In this document: piece after piece, positions 24,416-33,780 of the stretch
Layout of the letters: the number at the start of each line of letters is the position of its first letter
How positions within the stretch are numbered: position 1 is the first letter of the stretch
Assembly (NCBI RefSeq): GCF_000586555.1
Contig: NZ_AZUC01000009.1
Coordinates: 62,001-126,000, forward strand
Reading direction: 5' to 3'
Length of the DNA stretch: 64,000 nt
Origin: Sporosarcina sp. D27
GTDB taxonomy: Bacteria > Bacillota > Bacilli > Bacillales_A > Planococcaceae
Position numbers and translations under genes: made by a program
The notes under the pieces: model-generated
Seen by the model: the letters and a program-made list of their open reading frames with translations, nothing else
Databases searched by the model: none
Told to the model about the DNA's origin: nothing

Positions 24416-25246
24416 CTACAGTTTTCTGACGGGAACTTGTATTTCAAAGGTGATCTCATTCGATTTGTCCGTAATCGTAATATCTAGATGCATGATTTGC
24501 AATGCATCTCCAATGATTTGATAGTTATTTAGGTCAAGATGATGAAGTAATGTTCTTAAACTTTCACTACGGCTTGTTAGCAATTCCCCGTTGTAACGGA
24601 TGCAAGCAAATAATCCCTCTGGAATCGTCATTTGAAAAGTATTTGGAATGTCTTCCTTATTCTTTGCCACAATAAATATAGTAGAAGGTTCTTCAAAGCG
24701 TTCCAATTTAAGATTCATTTCTTCGATTATGATGCCTAGTCTGTTGCTAGCTAGTATCGGAGTCTTCTCCGAAAGCATATTCTCCAAATTCAAAACACCA
24801 TAACACAGTTCAAAGTTATTATTGATTTTCTCATTTAAAGTGATCAACTGCCTACTTTTCATCTCACGGAATACAACTCGTTGAAGATCATTTTCTTTTT
24901 CTGCCCGTTCTAAATAGATGATCTTTTCCCTGATACTTTCCTCTAGCTCGTTCAATTCTTTCAGTTTTGAAACAAGTTCTTCATGTTTGTTTTTCAAACT
25001 ATCCAATGACTTACTGAAATTACGTTCATTGAGATATTCCTTTATCTCATCCGTGGTCATTCTAAGTTGCCGTAATTCTTTAATGGTACCAAGTATTTCA
25101 TACTGAAAAATGGAATAGTATCGATACCCTGAATGAGGATCGACAAATTGAGGTTTGAACAAGTCAATGCGGTCATAGTGGCGTAATGCCTCGGTGGTCA
25201 CCCCTCGTAACTTTGCCATTTCACCGATGGTCAATTTTTCTTTCAA
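24416..25246 (-). CDS. MerR-family regulator with GyrI-like effector domain
   Basis: A 276-residue regulator like BmrR. Residues 3-72 are the MerR winged helix (LTIGEMAKLRGVTTEALRHYD, then HSGYRYYSIFQYEILGTI). Residues 78-120 are the dimerising coiled coil, and the C-terminal 150 residues resemble a GyrI/BmrR-type small-molecule binding fold (FACIRYNGELL, LDITITDKSNEITFEIQVPV). The start is TTG at 25246, eight bases after AGGGGG. BmrR-type proteins activate multidrug exporter genes on binding hydrophobic cations, but no exporter is adjacent, so the target is unknown. Confidence 0.85.
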   Translation of the reverse strand: MKEKLTIGEMAKLRGVTTEALRHYDRIDLFKPQFVDPHSGYRYYSIFQYEILGTIKELRQLRMTTDEIKEYLNERNFSKSLDSLKNKHEELVSKLKELNELEESIREKIIYLERAEKENDLQRVVFREMKSRQLITLNEKINNNFELCYGVLNLENMLSEKTPILASNRLGIIIEEMNLKLERFEEPSTIFIVAKNKEDIPNTFQMTIPEGLFACIRYNGELLTSRSESLRTLLHHLDLNNYQIIGDALQIMHLDITITDKSNEITFEIQVPVRKL

Positions 25247-25592
25247 CCCCCATACCCCCTAAAGATTATGTATTGCGACTATATTCTTCGGTACTATCTA
25301 AAAAACTTACCATCTCCAAGTAATTTAAAGGTATCTGAGTTTATCTTACACTCGGGAACCTTTAAAAAGGAAATGATAAGTTGTATACACAATTATTCTC
25401 CTGCGTTCTTCAGTTTCCTTGAAATTCAGTAACATCGATTTCTTGAAGAGCCTCTTGTAACCTTTTCTGACTTTTGTAAAGGGAGACTAAGTCCTTCCTT
25501 CATCCAAGAGACAAGGTCCAATTGAACTTTCATATTATATTGGGGAGACTACACTACAGATAATCGTTTTCCAACAAGTGGAGCAGTTATTC
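25247..25592. other. Intergenic region with a possible decayed small frame
   Basis: 346 bp. On the minus strand a frame opening at ATG 25533 (MKVQLDLVSWMKEGLSL) and one ending at 25410 (YKSQKRLQEALQEID and on) join into one helical peptide if a single frameshift near 25480 is allowed. There is no good ribosome binding site, so this may be a relic or chance. Otherwise nothing was recognised. Confidence 0.35.
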
Positions 25593-26594
25593 TTATTTCA
25601 GTTCAGCTACCATCTTCTCTTCTGCGTTTTGGACTGTTTTTTTATGTTCCTTTTCTTTTAACACATAGCTTAGCAAGTCTAGTGAGACGCGTGCCGCCAC
25701 TTGCGATGTTATGCCGGTAGGATCATAAGGTGGCGCCACTTCAACTAAGTCGAAGCCAATAACGTCTCCCCTTTTTGCAATCCCTTCCAACAGTTCGTTC
25801 ACTTCGTCGTACAGAAGGCCGCCCGGGGAAGGAGTGCCCGTCCCAGGGGCGATTGATGGGTCCAATCCATCGATATCGATGGTCACATAATACTTTTCTC
25901 CTGCTGGAAGTTGTTCCAACACCTCTCCAATCCCCATCTTTCTCATTTGACGTGGAGATAGAATCACACTACCATAATCCCTTGCAGCATCGACATCTTC
26001 TTTTTTACTACTACTAATTCCACGGATACCAAATTGGAATATCTTATGAACATGATCCAGTTCCGACAAACGACGGATACAGTTACCATGACCATAGCGC
26101 ATGCCAGAGCGATGATCTGCCCAATCCAGATGGGCGTCAATTTGAATCACATGAAATGGACCTAGTTCTTCCAATCCTTTTCCTACTGCCGCCGTGATGG
26201 AATGGTCTCCCCCCAACACTACTGGCATGGCACCTTTTGAAACGATTTTACGAATCGCTTGTTCCGTGTTGTCATGGCATTGCATAAGGTCACCATGCAC
26301 CATATCGACATCGCCGCAATCCACTACGTTCCAATCCGGACCAAGATACGTAATATCATTTTCGATGTCATAGGCACCCTCTAGTCCAAAGCTGTATAGC
26401 GTAGATCCTTCTCGGATACCCCGCGGTCCCATTCTAGCACCCGATTTCCATTGTGTACCCATATCATTTGGCACTCCAATGACCGCTACATCTGCGTCTA
26501 ACTGATCTAAATCTGGGCAAATCGGATACTTTCCGAACGTACATATGCCAGTGAATGGCAAATTCAAAACTTGTTTCTCATCAGGATTAACCAT
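25593..26594 (-). CDS. Ureohydrolase (agmatinase / guanidinobutyrase family)
   Basis: A 333-residue binuclear-manganese hydrolase that splits urea from a guanidino compound. Metal-binding motifs are VLGGDHSITA, IDAHLDWADH and DIDGLDPSIAPGTGTPSPGG. The last is typical of agmatinase-like enzymes acting on linear guanidino substrates rather than of arginase. ATG at 26594 is chosen, eight bases after AAAGGAG; 19 extra upstream residues lack support. It is the last gene of a run with iron alcohol dehydrogenase, aldehyde dehydrogenase and a permease, which suggests stepwise use of a guanidino or polyamine compound. The exact substrate (agmatine, guanidinobutyrate or other) is open. Confidence 0.85.
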   Translation of the reverse strand: MVNPDEKQVLNLPFTGICTFGKYPICPDLDQLDADVAVIGVPNDMGTQWKSGARMGPRGIREGSTLYSFGLEGAYDIENDITYLGPDWNVVDCGDVDMVHGDLMQCHDNTEQAIRKIVSKGAMPVVLGGDHSITAAVGKGLEELGPFHVIQIDAHLDWADHRSGMRYGHGNCIRRLSELDHVHKIFQFGIRGISSSKKEDVDAARDYGSVILSPRQMRKMGIGEVLEQLPAGEKYYVTIDIDGLDPSIAPGTGTPSPGGLLYDEVNELLEGIAKRGDVIGFDLVEVAPPYDPTGITSQVAARVSLDLLSYVLKEKEHKKTVQNAEEKMVAELK

Positions 26595-26666
26595 AATTAT
26601 TACTCCTTTTCCGTCTGTGATAGTCACGCACTGAAAATGGAAATCCTCCATTGTATCATCGTAAGA

Positions 26667-27848
26667 TTAATGCGTTGACAGTTCCATTTTGTTTTCATAC
26701 GTTTTTTGAAATAATTTCAAGTAGTCCTCTTCCGATAATTCCCGAGAGTTTGTAAGGGTGCATAAATGATTGAATGCCCCTTCAGCGAGAAATTGAAAAT
26801 CTTCAGGGTTCACATTATCTAACTCTCTGAATTTTGGAATGCCGATTTCGCTTGCAAGTTCATGCAGTAATACAACACCTTCTTGAGCAATTTCCTCGAA
26901 GGTCTTCCCTTCAGGTTTCACACCCAATTTTTCAGCCACCATCGCATGTTTTTTCGGGTTGGAAGGAATATTATATTCAAATACATGAGGGAGGAAAATG
27001 GAATTCGCCACTCCATGTGGTGTGTCATACAGTCCTCCAAGTGGTTCAGCCATTGCATGCACGGCACCAAGATCAGCGTTATTAAACGCCATACCTGCAA
27101 TCATACTTCCCACAAGCATGTTTTGCCTTGCTTCGATATCCTTCCCGTTTTCCACAGCTACTGGAAGATATTTAGCGATCAATTCAATCGCGTATAGACT
27201 AAGGGCATCTGAAATGGGTTCAGCAACATTAGCTGTATAAGCTTCTATCGCATGTGTAAGTGCATCCATCCCGGTAGCGGCCGTAATCGATTTAGGCAAT
27301 GATAGCGTCAATTCGGGATCCACAATCGCTAGTTTTGGAGCCAATTTAATATCGAGGATAGCCTCTTTCTTCTTTGTAACTGTATCTGTAATGACAGAAC
27401 CCGACGTCACTTCACTCCCCGTACCTGAAGTGGTAGGGATACAAATAAGTGGTGTAATTTCCCTTTCGAGCTTATCAAAATCATAATAGTCTTTAAGGTC
27501 CCCTTCATGTGTGAATAATACCCCAATCGCTTTGGCAGTATCCATGGAACTTCCGCCTCCAAGTCCCAATAACAGATCGATGTTTTCATTTTTGAATTTT
27601 TCGTAGGCCTTTACGCAGTCAACGTCTTTCGGGTTCGGCGTAATTTCATCATGAATAAGATAAGAGACACCTTCCTGCTCCAAGGAATTAGTGATCCTGT
27701 CTAAAATCCCCGTTTGAGCAAGTCCTTTATCGGTAATAATGAGTACCTTATTACCACCAAGCTCCTTCGCTCTTTTCCCTACATTGTTCACAGTCCCATT
27801 CCCAAATTCAATAGACGTCGGTACATTAAAGTTAAATTCCCATCTCAT
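26667..27848 (-). CDS. Iron-containing alcohol dehydrogenase (group III)
   Basis: A 393-residue NAD(P)-dependent dehydrogenase. The N-terminal nucleotide-binding part shows LGLGGGSSMDTAKAIG and IPTTSGTGSEVTSGSVI; the metal site residues lie in GMDALTHAIEA (Asp, His), GAVHAMAEPLGG (His) and YDTPHGVANS (His). The ATG follows AAAGGGG. It sits 56 bases after the aldehyde dehydrogenase and 72 before the ureohydrolase on the same strand. It would interconvert an alcohol and aldehyde, the latter being the substrate of the neighbouring enzyme; the specific alcohol is unknown. A GbsB-like choline role is possible but less favoured given the ureohydrolase. Confidence 0.88.
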   Translation of the reverse strand: MRWEFNFNVPTSIEFGNGTVNNVGKRAKELGGNKVLIITDKGLAQTGILDRITNSLEQEGVSYLIHDEITPNPKDVDCVKAYEKFKNENIDLLLGLGGGSSMDTAKAIGVLFTHEGDLKDYYDFDKLEREITPLICIPTTSGTGSEVTSGSVITDTVTKKKEAILDIKLAPKLAIVDPELTLSLPKSITAATGMDALTHAIEAYTANVAEPISDALSLYAIELIAKYLPVAVENGKDIEARQNMLVGSMIAGMAFNNADLGAVHAMAEPLGGLYDTPHGVANSIFLPHVFEYNIPSNPKKHAMVAEKLGVKPEGKTFEEIAQEGVVLLHELASEIGIPKFRELDNVNPEDFQFLAEGAFNHLCTLTNSRELSEEDYLKLFQKTYENKMELSTH

Positions 27849-27904
27849 GTTTCATATCCCCTTTCCATTTTTAAATGCTCTTTTACTAACAAATGTCTTT
27901 TTTA

Positions 27905-29404
27905 TCATTTACTTTCTACAGCTTTCGATCTTTCAAACCAGTTCGTTGGACTGACATCTAAGTTAATATTGATTTGCTTCACTTCCGAAAATTCATCCAA
28001 ACCGAAAGTGCCCAATCCTCGGCCAAGACCACTTTGCTTATAGCCGCCCCATGGAGCTTCAGCGTAAGCAAGATTGAAGGCATTAATCGATGTAATACCT
28101 GCTCTAATCTTTTTAATAACCCGTAATGCTTTGGCATCATCTTGGGAGAACACGCCAGCTGCTAGACCATATGGAGTGTCGTTTGCAAGCTCAATTGCCT
28201 CTGCTTCGTCTTTGAACTTTTGAATAACAAGGACAGGACCAAAGATCTCTTCTCGCACGATTTGCATGTCAGGCGTTGTATTAATAAATATCGTGGGCTC
28301 AACAAAATACCCCTGCTCTAACCCTTCACTTGTAATCCGTTTACCACCACAAGCCAATTCGGCACCTTCATCGATGCCGGCTTGGATGTAGTTAAGTACT
28401 GTGTTCATATGACCTTCACTGACAAGGGAACCCATGTCTGTCGCTGGATCATCACCACGCCCCACCTTAATGTTCTTCGCTTTCTGAATTAGGCTGTCGA
28501 CGAACTTATCGTGAATGCTTTCCTCAAGAAGTAAGCGAGATCCTGCATTACAAACTTGCCCGGCATTTACAAATATGCCGTAAAGCGCATAGTCAACCGC
28601 AGTCTCAAAGTCTGCATCCGCAAAAATGATATTCGGTGACTTCCCACCTAATTCGAGAGACGTTTTCTTAATATTTCCTGATGCTGCTTTCATGATGGAT
28701 CTGCCTGTATCTGTACTACCAGTGAATGAAATCATATCGACTTTATGGCTCTCAGCTAATTCGTTTCCAACAGTCGAGCCCCCACCTGTCACCAAATTCA
28801 CAACGCCAGCTGGAATGCCCACTTCTTCAAGAATTTCAAATAACTTAACAGTAGTTATTGGTGTTATCTCCGAAGGCTTGAACACAAGCGTATTTCCTGC
28901 TGCGAGGGCTGGCGCGATTTTCCACGCCCCTGTCAATAACGGGAAATTCCAAGGAGCAACCATGCCGCATACGCCTACAGGTTCACGGACAATCAGTCCT
29001 TGCACCGGATCGGCAACTTTATACGTTTCTTCGTTTGGTTTTGTTACAAGATCGCCATAGTAACGAAAACAATCGATTGCATCGGCAACATCAAATTCCG
29101 CTTCCCGTAAAGGCTTACCGACATTCGACATTTCAAGCGCACTCAGCTCTGCTGAATTTTCCTCGAGTTTGTCTGCAATTTTAAATAGATAGGATGCTCG
29201 TTCAGTAGTTGACAACTCTGACCAAACTCCAGAATCAAATGCAATACGTGCTGCATCAATAGCTTCCCGCGTTTCTTCCACACTTGCTCTTGGAGCCTCC
29301 GCAATCTCTTCGTTATTAGCCGGATTGATAATCTTTCGCTTTTCCCCATTCGCCGAATCTACCCATTCACCATTTATGAACATTTTCAACTTTAGCAATT
29401 TCAT
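27905..29404 (-). CDS. NAD-dependent aldehyde dehydrogenase
   Basis: An approximately 500-residue ALDH-superfamily enzyme. It shows MVAPWNFPLLTGAWKIAPALAAG, the nucleotide motif FTGSTDTGR, the catalytic glutamate in LELGGKSPN, the catalytic cysteine in NAGQVCNAGSRL and the C-terminal EIFGPVL and PWGGYKQSGLGRGLG. These features group with betaine-aldehyde or gamma-aminobutyraldehyde type enzymes. The start is uncertain: ATG 29404 is very close to GGAGG, and a TTG six bases on is better spaced. It lies between permease and alcohol dehydrogenase genes in one run. Substrate is inferred to be an amino- or guanidino-aldehyde. Confidence 0.88.
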   Translation of the reverse strand: MKLLKLKMFINGEWVDSANGEKRKIINPANNEEIAEAPRASVEETREAIDAARIAFDSGVWSELSTTERASYLFKIADKLEENSAELSALEMSNVGKPLREAEFDVADAIDCFRYYGDLVTKPNEETYKVADPVQGLIVREPVGVCGMVAPWNFPLLTGAWKIAPALAAGNTLVFKPSEITPITTVKLFEILEEVGIPAGVVNLVTGGGSTVGNELAESHKVDMISFTGSTDTGRSIMKAASGNIKKTSLELGGKSPNIIFADADFETAVDYALYGIFVNAGQVCNAGSRLLLEESIHDKFVDSLIQKAKNIKVGRGDDPATDMGSLVSEGHMNTVLNYIQAGIDEGAELACGGKRITSEGLEQGYFVEPTIFINTTPDMQIVREEIFGPVLVIQKFKDEAEAIELANDTPYGLAAGVFSQDDAKALRVIKKIRAGITSINAFNLAYAEAPWGGYKQSGLGRGLGTFGLDEFSEVKQININLDVSPTNWFERSKAVESK

Positions 29405-29662
29405 AACCTCCAATTTATGTTTTTAGTTTTTCAATACAGGTCGTTAAAATCTTCAGTATTAAAATTATTTAATCTAGTTAACGGGCCACAGGTCTTCTTT
29501 ATAATTGTTTCATCTTGATATTTTCGATGGTACGTACTTTTACACATTCCGAACAAGCTGTCTTCATTTCAAAAATTCAGCTCTTTCGAATCGCATCACC
29601 CCTTTCAATGGTCTATCCTACCTTCAACTGATAAGCACGCCCCTCATGAAAACCCTTACATT

Positions 29663-31051
29663 TTACCGTACCTTTTCCATATACACTTCTTCATGTATGA
29701 TCTCTTCCTCTGGAACAATCTCCTTATCAAAACTGAACTCAGGCAATGGTTGTCTAAAAAACTTTGTCATATAAGCTAGATATACCAAGCCACATGCTAA
29801 CCAGATACCACCTAAGATCATCGCGTCTAGCTCTAAGTGTGACCATAACCAAAGCGTAAATCCTGCTCCAAGGAGAGGCATGAGAAGATAGCGCATGTAT
29901 TCGTTAAAAGAAGAGCGCAAACGATTTCGAACAAAGAAATGAAAAATGACAGACACATTTACGGCTGTAAATGCAATCAGTGCCCCAAAGTTAATAAACT
30001 TAATCACTTGGTCGAGTGTCAGCACGATACCGAGCAAGGAAATGATTCCGATGACAATAATTCCTGTTGACGGTGTTTTAAAGCGTGAATGGATATGCCC
30101 GAATACTCTTTTAGGTAAGACAGAATCTCGCCCCATTGCATACAACACACGCGATGCGCTTGTAGTCGCAGCCACACCAGAGGAGAAATTCCCTAAAATT
30201 ACTGCGGTAACAAATATAGATTTGAACGCATTCCCACCGACTAAATAGACCACTTCCATAGCTGCAGAATCCGTATTTGTAAATGAAAAGCCAGGGTGGA
30301 CCAATTGTGCCAAATAAGCTGAACCGATATAGAGGACTCCAATCGTCACTAACATAATGATGATTGCTCTGGGTATTGTTTTTTCTGGGTTGATCGTTTC
30401 TTCCGACAACGTAGTCAGGGAGTCAAATCCGAGAAAGCTGAAACAAAGAATGGATGCTCCTGCCAATATGACAGGCAATTCGATTTCGCTATTGAACAAA
30501 GGTTGGAGAGAGAAAAGCGTACCTGTTCCTACACCGTCCAATAAACTTTTAATGGTCAAAAACCAGAAGATACCAACAAATACTACTTGTGCAATTACAA
30601 AAATCTTTCCAGTAGATGCTGTAAACTTAACCCCTAGAATGCTCGGTACCACAATCGTTGCAGTCAACAAAATAATCCAAACGGAATGAGGGATTTCTGG
30701 AAATACTGCGTGTAAAAAGACAGACGACATTAAGCAAGTAACCATCGGTGTCAGCATGTAATCCAACATAATCGTCCAACCTACAAGAAAACCAATTTGC
30801 GGATTAATAGATTTTTGTGTGAATGTATAAGCCGATCCGGAAATTGGAAATGCTTTTGCCATCTTTCCATAACTAAATGCTGTGAACAGGATTGCAAGAA
30901 AGGCGATGATATATGCCCCCATGATGACACCTTGTGATGTGACAGTAGCGATTCCATACGTATTGAAGAATACCATCGGGTTGTTCCAGGCAATCCCTAA
31001 AAATACAACCTGAGACAAAGTCAGCGTTCGTATTAGCTTTTGTCGTTCCAT
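29663..31051 (-). CDS. APC-family amino acid / polyamine permease
   Basis: A 462-residue integral membrane transporter with about 12 membrane segments. The first helix region carries GIAWNNPMVFFNTYGIAT, followed by FPISGSAYTFTQKSINPQIGFLVGW and the conserved FLGFDSLTTLSEETINPEKTIPRAI (quoted only in part: FDSLTTLSEE), typical of the APC superfamily and close in style to PuuP putrescine importers. The cytosolic tail is acidic. GGAGGGG precedes two adjacent ATGs; the second (31051) is better spaced. It is the first gene of the catabolic run and probably imports the substrate. Confidence 0.88.
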   Translation of the reverse strand: MERQKLIRTLTLSQVVFLGIAWNNPMVFFNTYGIATVTSQGVIMGAYIIAFLAILFTAFSYGKMAKAFPISGSAYTFTQKSINPQIGFLVGWTIMLDYMLTPMVTCLMSSVFLHAVFPEIPHSVWIILLTATIVVPSILGVKFTASTGKIFVIAQVVFVGIFWFLTIKSLLDGVGTGTLFSLQPLFNSEIELPVILAGASILCFSFLGFDSLTTLSEETINPEKTIPRAIIIMLVTIGVLYIGSAYLAQLVHPGFSFTNTDSAAMEVVYLVGGNAFKSIFVTAVILGNFSSGVAATTSASRVLYAMGRDSVLPKRVFGHIHSRFKTPSTGIIVIGIISLLGIVLTLDQVIKFINFGALIAFTAVNVSVIFHFFVRNRLRSSFNEYMRYLLMPLLGAGFTLWLWSHLELDAMILGGIWLACGLVYLAYMTKFFRQPLPEFSFDKEIVPEEEIIHEEVYMEKVR

Positions 31052-31694
31052 CATAGCCCCTCCATCTAATTTAGTACTCACGACATCCAAATGACTTAAT
31101 ATTTTGTTAATACAGACTATAAAGGTTTTTGTTACACAAAGGTCAATAGCTAGATTGTGATAATCGCATAGGAATATATTACCTATTTCAATTCGTATTA
31201 GATGCTATTTCACCTGAATAGGAAAAGTAATACTTATTGATGAAAGATTAGCTGCGATTAAACAGGGATGTAACTATTTTCATTAAAATGGGTATGCTGA
31301 TTCAGATCCCGAACATTTGTCACCTTATTGAAATACAAAAGTAGTGCAAACCATTTTCTTGGTCTGCACTACTGGTTATGTTTTAGTCAAGATCTACATT
31401 TTCACGATCTCCCATCTAAAACTAATTAGTGTGAAATGGATCGAGGTTACACAGTTCACACGCATCTTCCAAACAAAAAAACACATTGGGGAAATCCGAC
31501 AGAGTAGATGAAAATCCCTTTGTTTTCGCTCTTCTTTGCCGATATTTTAATGTTTAACAATTTCGTTATTTCGTGCTAAAAAAAACAAATAATACAGATG
31601 ATTTTTTTATTTCATAAGTGAGTTCAGTTTGATTGTGAAATGCAAAATTTGGTGTAAACTAATAGGGAGATTTATAAAAGAAGGAGTGTTTTTT
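31052..31694. other. Divergent promoter region between permease operon and SDR gene
   Basis: About 640 AT-rich bases without a recognised gene. A hairpin with arms AGTAGTGCAAACCA / TGGTCTGCACTACT (one mismatch) lies at 31340-31373; it may be a terminator relic or an operator. No regulator gene is present here. Confidence 0.5.
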
Positions 31695-32468
31695 ATGACA
31701 GGAACTATGGAAGGTAAAGCAGGATTAGTTACAGCATCAGGATCAGGAATCGGTAGAGCATCTGCAGTTGCATTAGCAAAAGCAGGAGCAAAAGTAATGA
31801 TTTCTGACGTAAACGTAGAAGCGGGAGAAGAAACTGTACAAATCATCAAAGATAACGGCGGCGAAGCAGCCTTTTTCAAATGTGATGTAAGTGATGAAGA
31901 ACAAGTAATCGAACTTGTCAACAAAACTGTTGAAACATTCGGCAAGCTTGACTTCGCGCATAACAACGCAGGTATTAACAAAGGTCTTGTTCCAATTGGA
32001 GAAATGGATTCTAAAGACTGGGATATTACACTGAAAGTAACACTTTATGGTACTTTCTACTGCATCAAGCACCAAGTCAATGCAATGCTGAAAACTGGCG
32101 GCGGTGCGATTGTCAATACAGCATCAGGTGCTGGTATTGAAGGTTCACCAAACATGGCGCCTTATACGGCTTCTAAACACGCAATTGCTGGTTTAACTAA
32201 ATCAGTTGCTTTGGAATATGGCCAAAAAGGCATTACAATTAATTCAATTGCTCCAGGTGCTACTATCACACCTGCAATTGAATATTGGGCAAAAACATCA
32301 CCAGAACAATACGAAGGTGTTCTCAAATCACTTCCAGCTGGAAGAATGTCTACAGCAGAAGACCAAGCTAATGCTGTCGTATTCCTTTGTTCAGACCTTG
32401 CAAAATCAATTAGCGGTGTAACACTTGCAGTTGATGGCGGCTTTACAGCAGGTAAAATGCAACAATAA
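31695..32468 (+). CDS. Short-chain dehydrogenase/reductase
   Basis: A 257-residue classical SDR enzyme. The cofactor motif is VTASGSGIGRASA, with Ala-Ser where most relatives have Gly-Ala; NNAGINKG follows, the catalytic set is Ser in NTASGAGIEG with YTASKHA (YxxxK), and IAPGATITP and LAVDGGF complete the fold. The 65 bases upstream are open in frame, but ATG 31695 has AAGGAG nine bases before it and begins the usual N-terminus. It is monocistronic with a strong terminator. Substrate cannot be told; glucose dehydrogenase-type names are applied loosely to this group. Confidence 0.88.
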   Translation: MTGTMEGKAGLVTASGSGIGRASAVALAKAGAKVMISDVNVEAGEETVQIIKDNGGEAAFFKCDVSDEEQVIELVNKTVETFGKLDFAHNNAGINKGLVPIGEMDSKDWDITLKVTLYGTFYCIKHQVNAMLKTGGGAIVNTASGAGIEGSPNMAPYTASKHAIAGLTKSVALEYGQKGITINSIAPGATITPAIEYWAKTSPEQYEGVLKSLPAGRMSTAEDQANAVVFLCSDLAKSISGVTLAVDGGFTAGKMQQ

Positions 32469-32502
32469 TTTTCTCGAATTTAAACGTATATATATAAAGA
32501 GT

Positions 32503-32533
32503 GGATCAGGCATAGTGCTTGGTCCATTTTTTA
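32503..32533 (+). terminator. Terminator of the SDR gene
   Basis: Arms TGGATCAGGCA / TGCTTGGTCCA with G-T wobble pairs and a TAG loop, followed by six Ts. Confidence 0.85.
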
Positions 32534-32710
32534 TTGCACAAAATGGGACGGTGCCTTTGTGTCTCTCAACTGGGAAACAATAAAAGCGCTGTGCACTTCG
32601 TACATAAGATTTGCCTTGTGCAACGATTGCAACCATTTGTATACACAGTTGTTCACTGATAGTCATACACTATAAACAACAAAGAAATCTATTTAAAAGG
32701 GGTATCGAAT

Positions 32711-33211
32711 ATGACAGATTTTAAAAAGTTTGGAAAGAGAACTCAGTCAAATCGAAAATCCGTGGAACAAATCGTAAGAGAAGAACAAGAACGTATGGAT
32801 GCTAAATTAATTGAAAGACGTGACAAACTCATTGCTAAATTGAAGGAATCAGATAATGAATACAATACAAAAGAAGAAGCGGAAGCTAAGGCGTATGAGG
32901 AAAGTATTCCTAGGGAACATAAATCGGCATTAAAAAGAGCAGAAAGCTATGCCGAATTTATGAGTATGTCAAAGGCGAGCGTTTATGACCAGTTGACTTA
33001 TCCATACGGAGACAAATACCCTGCAGATGCGGCTCAATATGCTATTGATAATATTGAATTTGATTGGAAAGAAAATGCGGTAATAAAAGCAAGGTTCTAT
33101 GCAGATATTAGGGATATGTCAGACTCTGCTATTTACGATCGATTGATTTCGGAATACGGGGGAAAGTTCACTCCTGATGAAGCACAACATGGTATTGATA
33201 ATTTATACTAA
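32711..33211 (+). CDS. Protein with two Ltp-type (host cell surface-exposed lipoprotein) repeats
   Basis: A 166-residue protein. Residues 1-65 are highly charged and helical (RKSVEQIVREEQERMDAKL). Residues 75-120 and 124-166 are two copies of the Ltp repeat: SYAEFMSMSKASVYDQLT...DAAQYAIDNIEFDW and FYADIRDMSDSAIYDRLISEYG...DEAQHGIDNLY. In Streptococcus thermophilus phage TP-J34 the lipoprotein Ltp uses such repeats to block DNA entry of competing phages. Here no signal peptide or lipobox is present, so the protein is probably cytosolic and its role is open. AAGGGG precedes ATG. Confidence 0.75.
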   Translation: MTDFKKFGKRTQSNRKSVEQIVREEQERMDAKLIERRDKLIAKLKESDNEYNTKEEAEAKAYEESIPREHKSALKRAESYAEFMSMSKASVYDQLTYPYGDKYPADAAQYAIDNIEFDWKENAVIKARFYADIRDMSDSAIYDRLISEYGGKFTPDEAQHGIDNLY

Positions 33212-33213
33212 TT

Positions 33214-33246
33214 AAAGCACCCGTCCAATGGACAGAGTGCTTTTTG
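33214..33246 (+). terminator. Terminator of the Ltp-repeat gene
   Basis: Outer stem AAAGCAC / GTGCTTT and inner stem GTCC / GGAC, followed by Ts. Confidence 0.75.
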
Positions 33247-33401
33247 TTATTTATTTAGTTCTTTCTCCAACTAAAGATTGATGCACACGTACCTCATTTT
33301 CTTGTGAGAAATCCCCGTGCGGGAAATAGTCAAGAATGTTAAAATAACAACCCTTGTCTAACGCTGGATACCTCACACTTTTTTCTTCACTCCCCCACGA
33401 A

Positions 33402-33572
33402 TCACTTTTTTACTTGCGCAGAGTCTGTGTCACTATACTGAGCCGATCCCATTCCACCCGTCTTGGCAATTAACGCGTTAAGCTCATTGTACGTGAGTCC
33501 AGAATTGGCGTTCAGCCGCTTCACTTCGTCAATATCAGTACCTACGATTGTGTACTTTTTATCGGTTTGCAC
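33402..33572 (-). CDS. Small protein resembling gamma-type small acid-soluble spore proteins
   Basis: A 56-residue protein beginning at GTG 33572, nine bases after AGGAGG. It contains two related segments, GTDIDEVKRLNANSG and YSDTDSAQVKK, reminiscent of the repeats FASETDAQQVRKQNAQS of gamma-type SASPs (SspE), which supply amino acids during spore outgrowth. It is shorter than SspE and the match is by eye. A longer in-frame extension to 33656 is basic and has no support. Weak alternative: an unrelated small protein. Confidence 0.55.
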   Translation of the reverse strand: MQTDKKYTIVGTDIDEVKRLNANSGLTYNELNALIAKTGGMGSAQYSDTDSAQVKK

Positions 33573-33737
33573 TATATCTCGCCTCCTCTCAAACAGTGTG
33601 TACTTCTTTCTGTTTTTTATGAAAGTAGGTTTCGTCGAGAGTAGAGAGGTATTCACACATGTTTAGACAACTCCTTTTTTACAGGAAGGCTGAATCGTTC
33701 ACTTTAGCTCCCCTTAGCCCGATAAAGATTATTTCAG

Positions 33738-33772
33738 AAAAAAAGCACCATCCACAAGGGATAGTGCTTTTT
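33738..33772 (-). terminator. Terminator of ltaS
   Basis: Arms AAAAAGCACCATCC / GGGATAGTGCTTTTT (near-perfect) nine bases after the ltaS stop. Its sequence is close to the hairpins at 38334-38366 and 51328-51356. Confidence 0.8.
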
Positions 33773-33780
33773 CATAGCGA

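Noticed and set aside
26667-29404. gbsAB choline-to-betaine pathway
   Set aside because: An aldehyde dehydrogenase plus iron alcohol dehydrogenase pair recalls gbsAB, but the linked ureohydrolase and APC permease and the lack of a GbsR-type regulator or choline transporter favour another substrate.
33738-33772. Another ssrA-end duplication
   Set aside because: The hairpin resembles the ssrA terminator copies, but the adjacent sequence has no match to the tmRNA 3' end; it is taken as the ltaS terminator.
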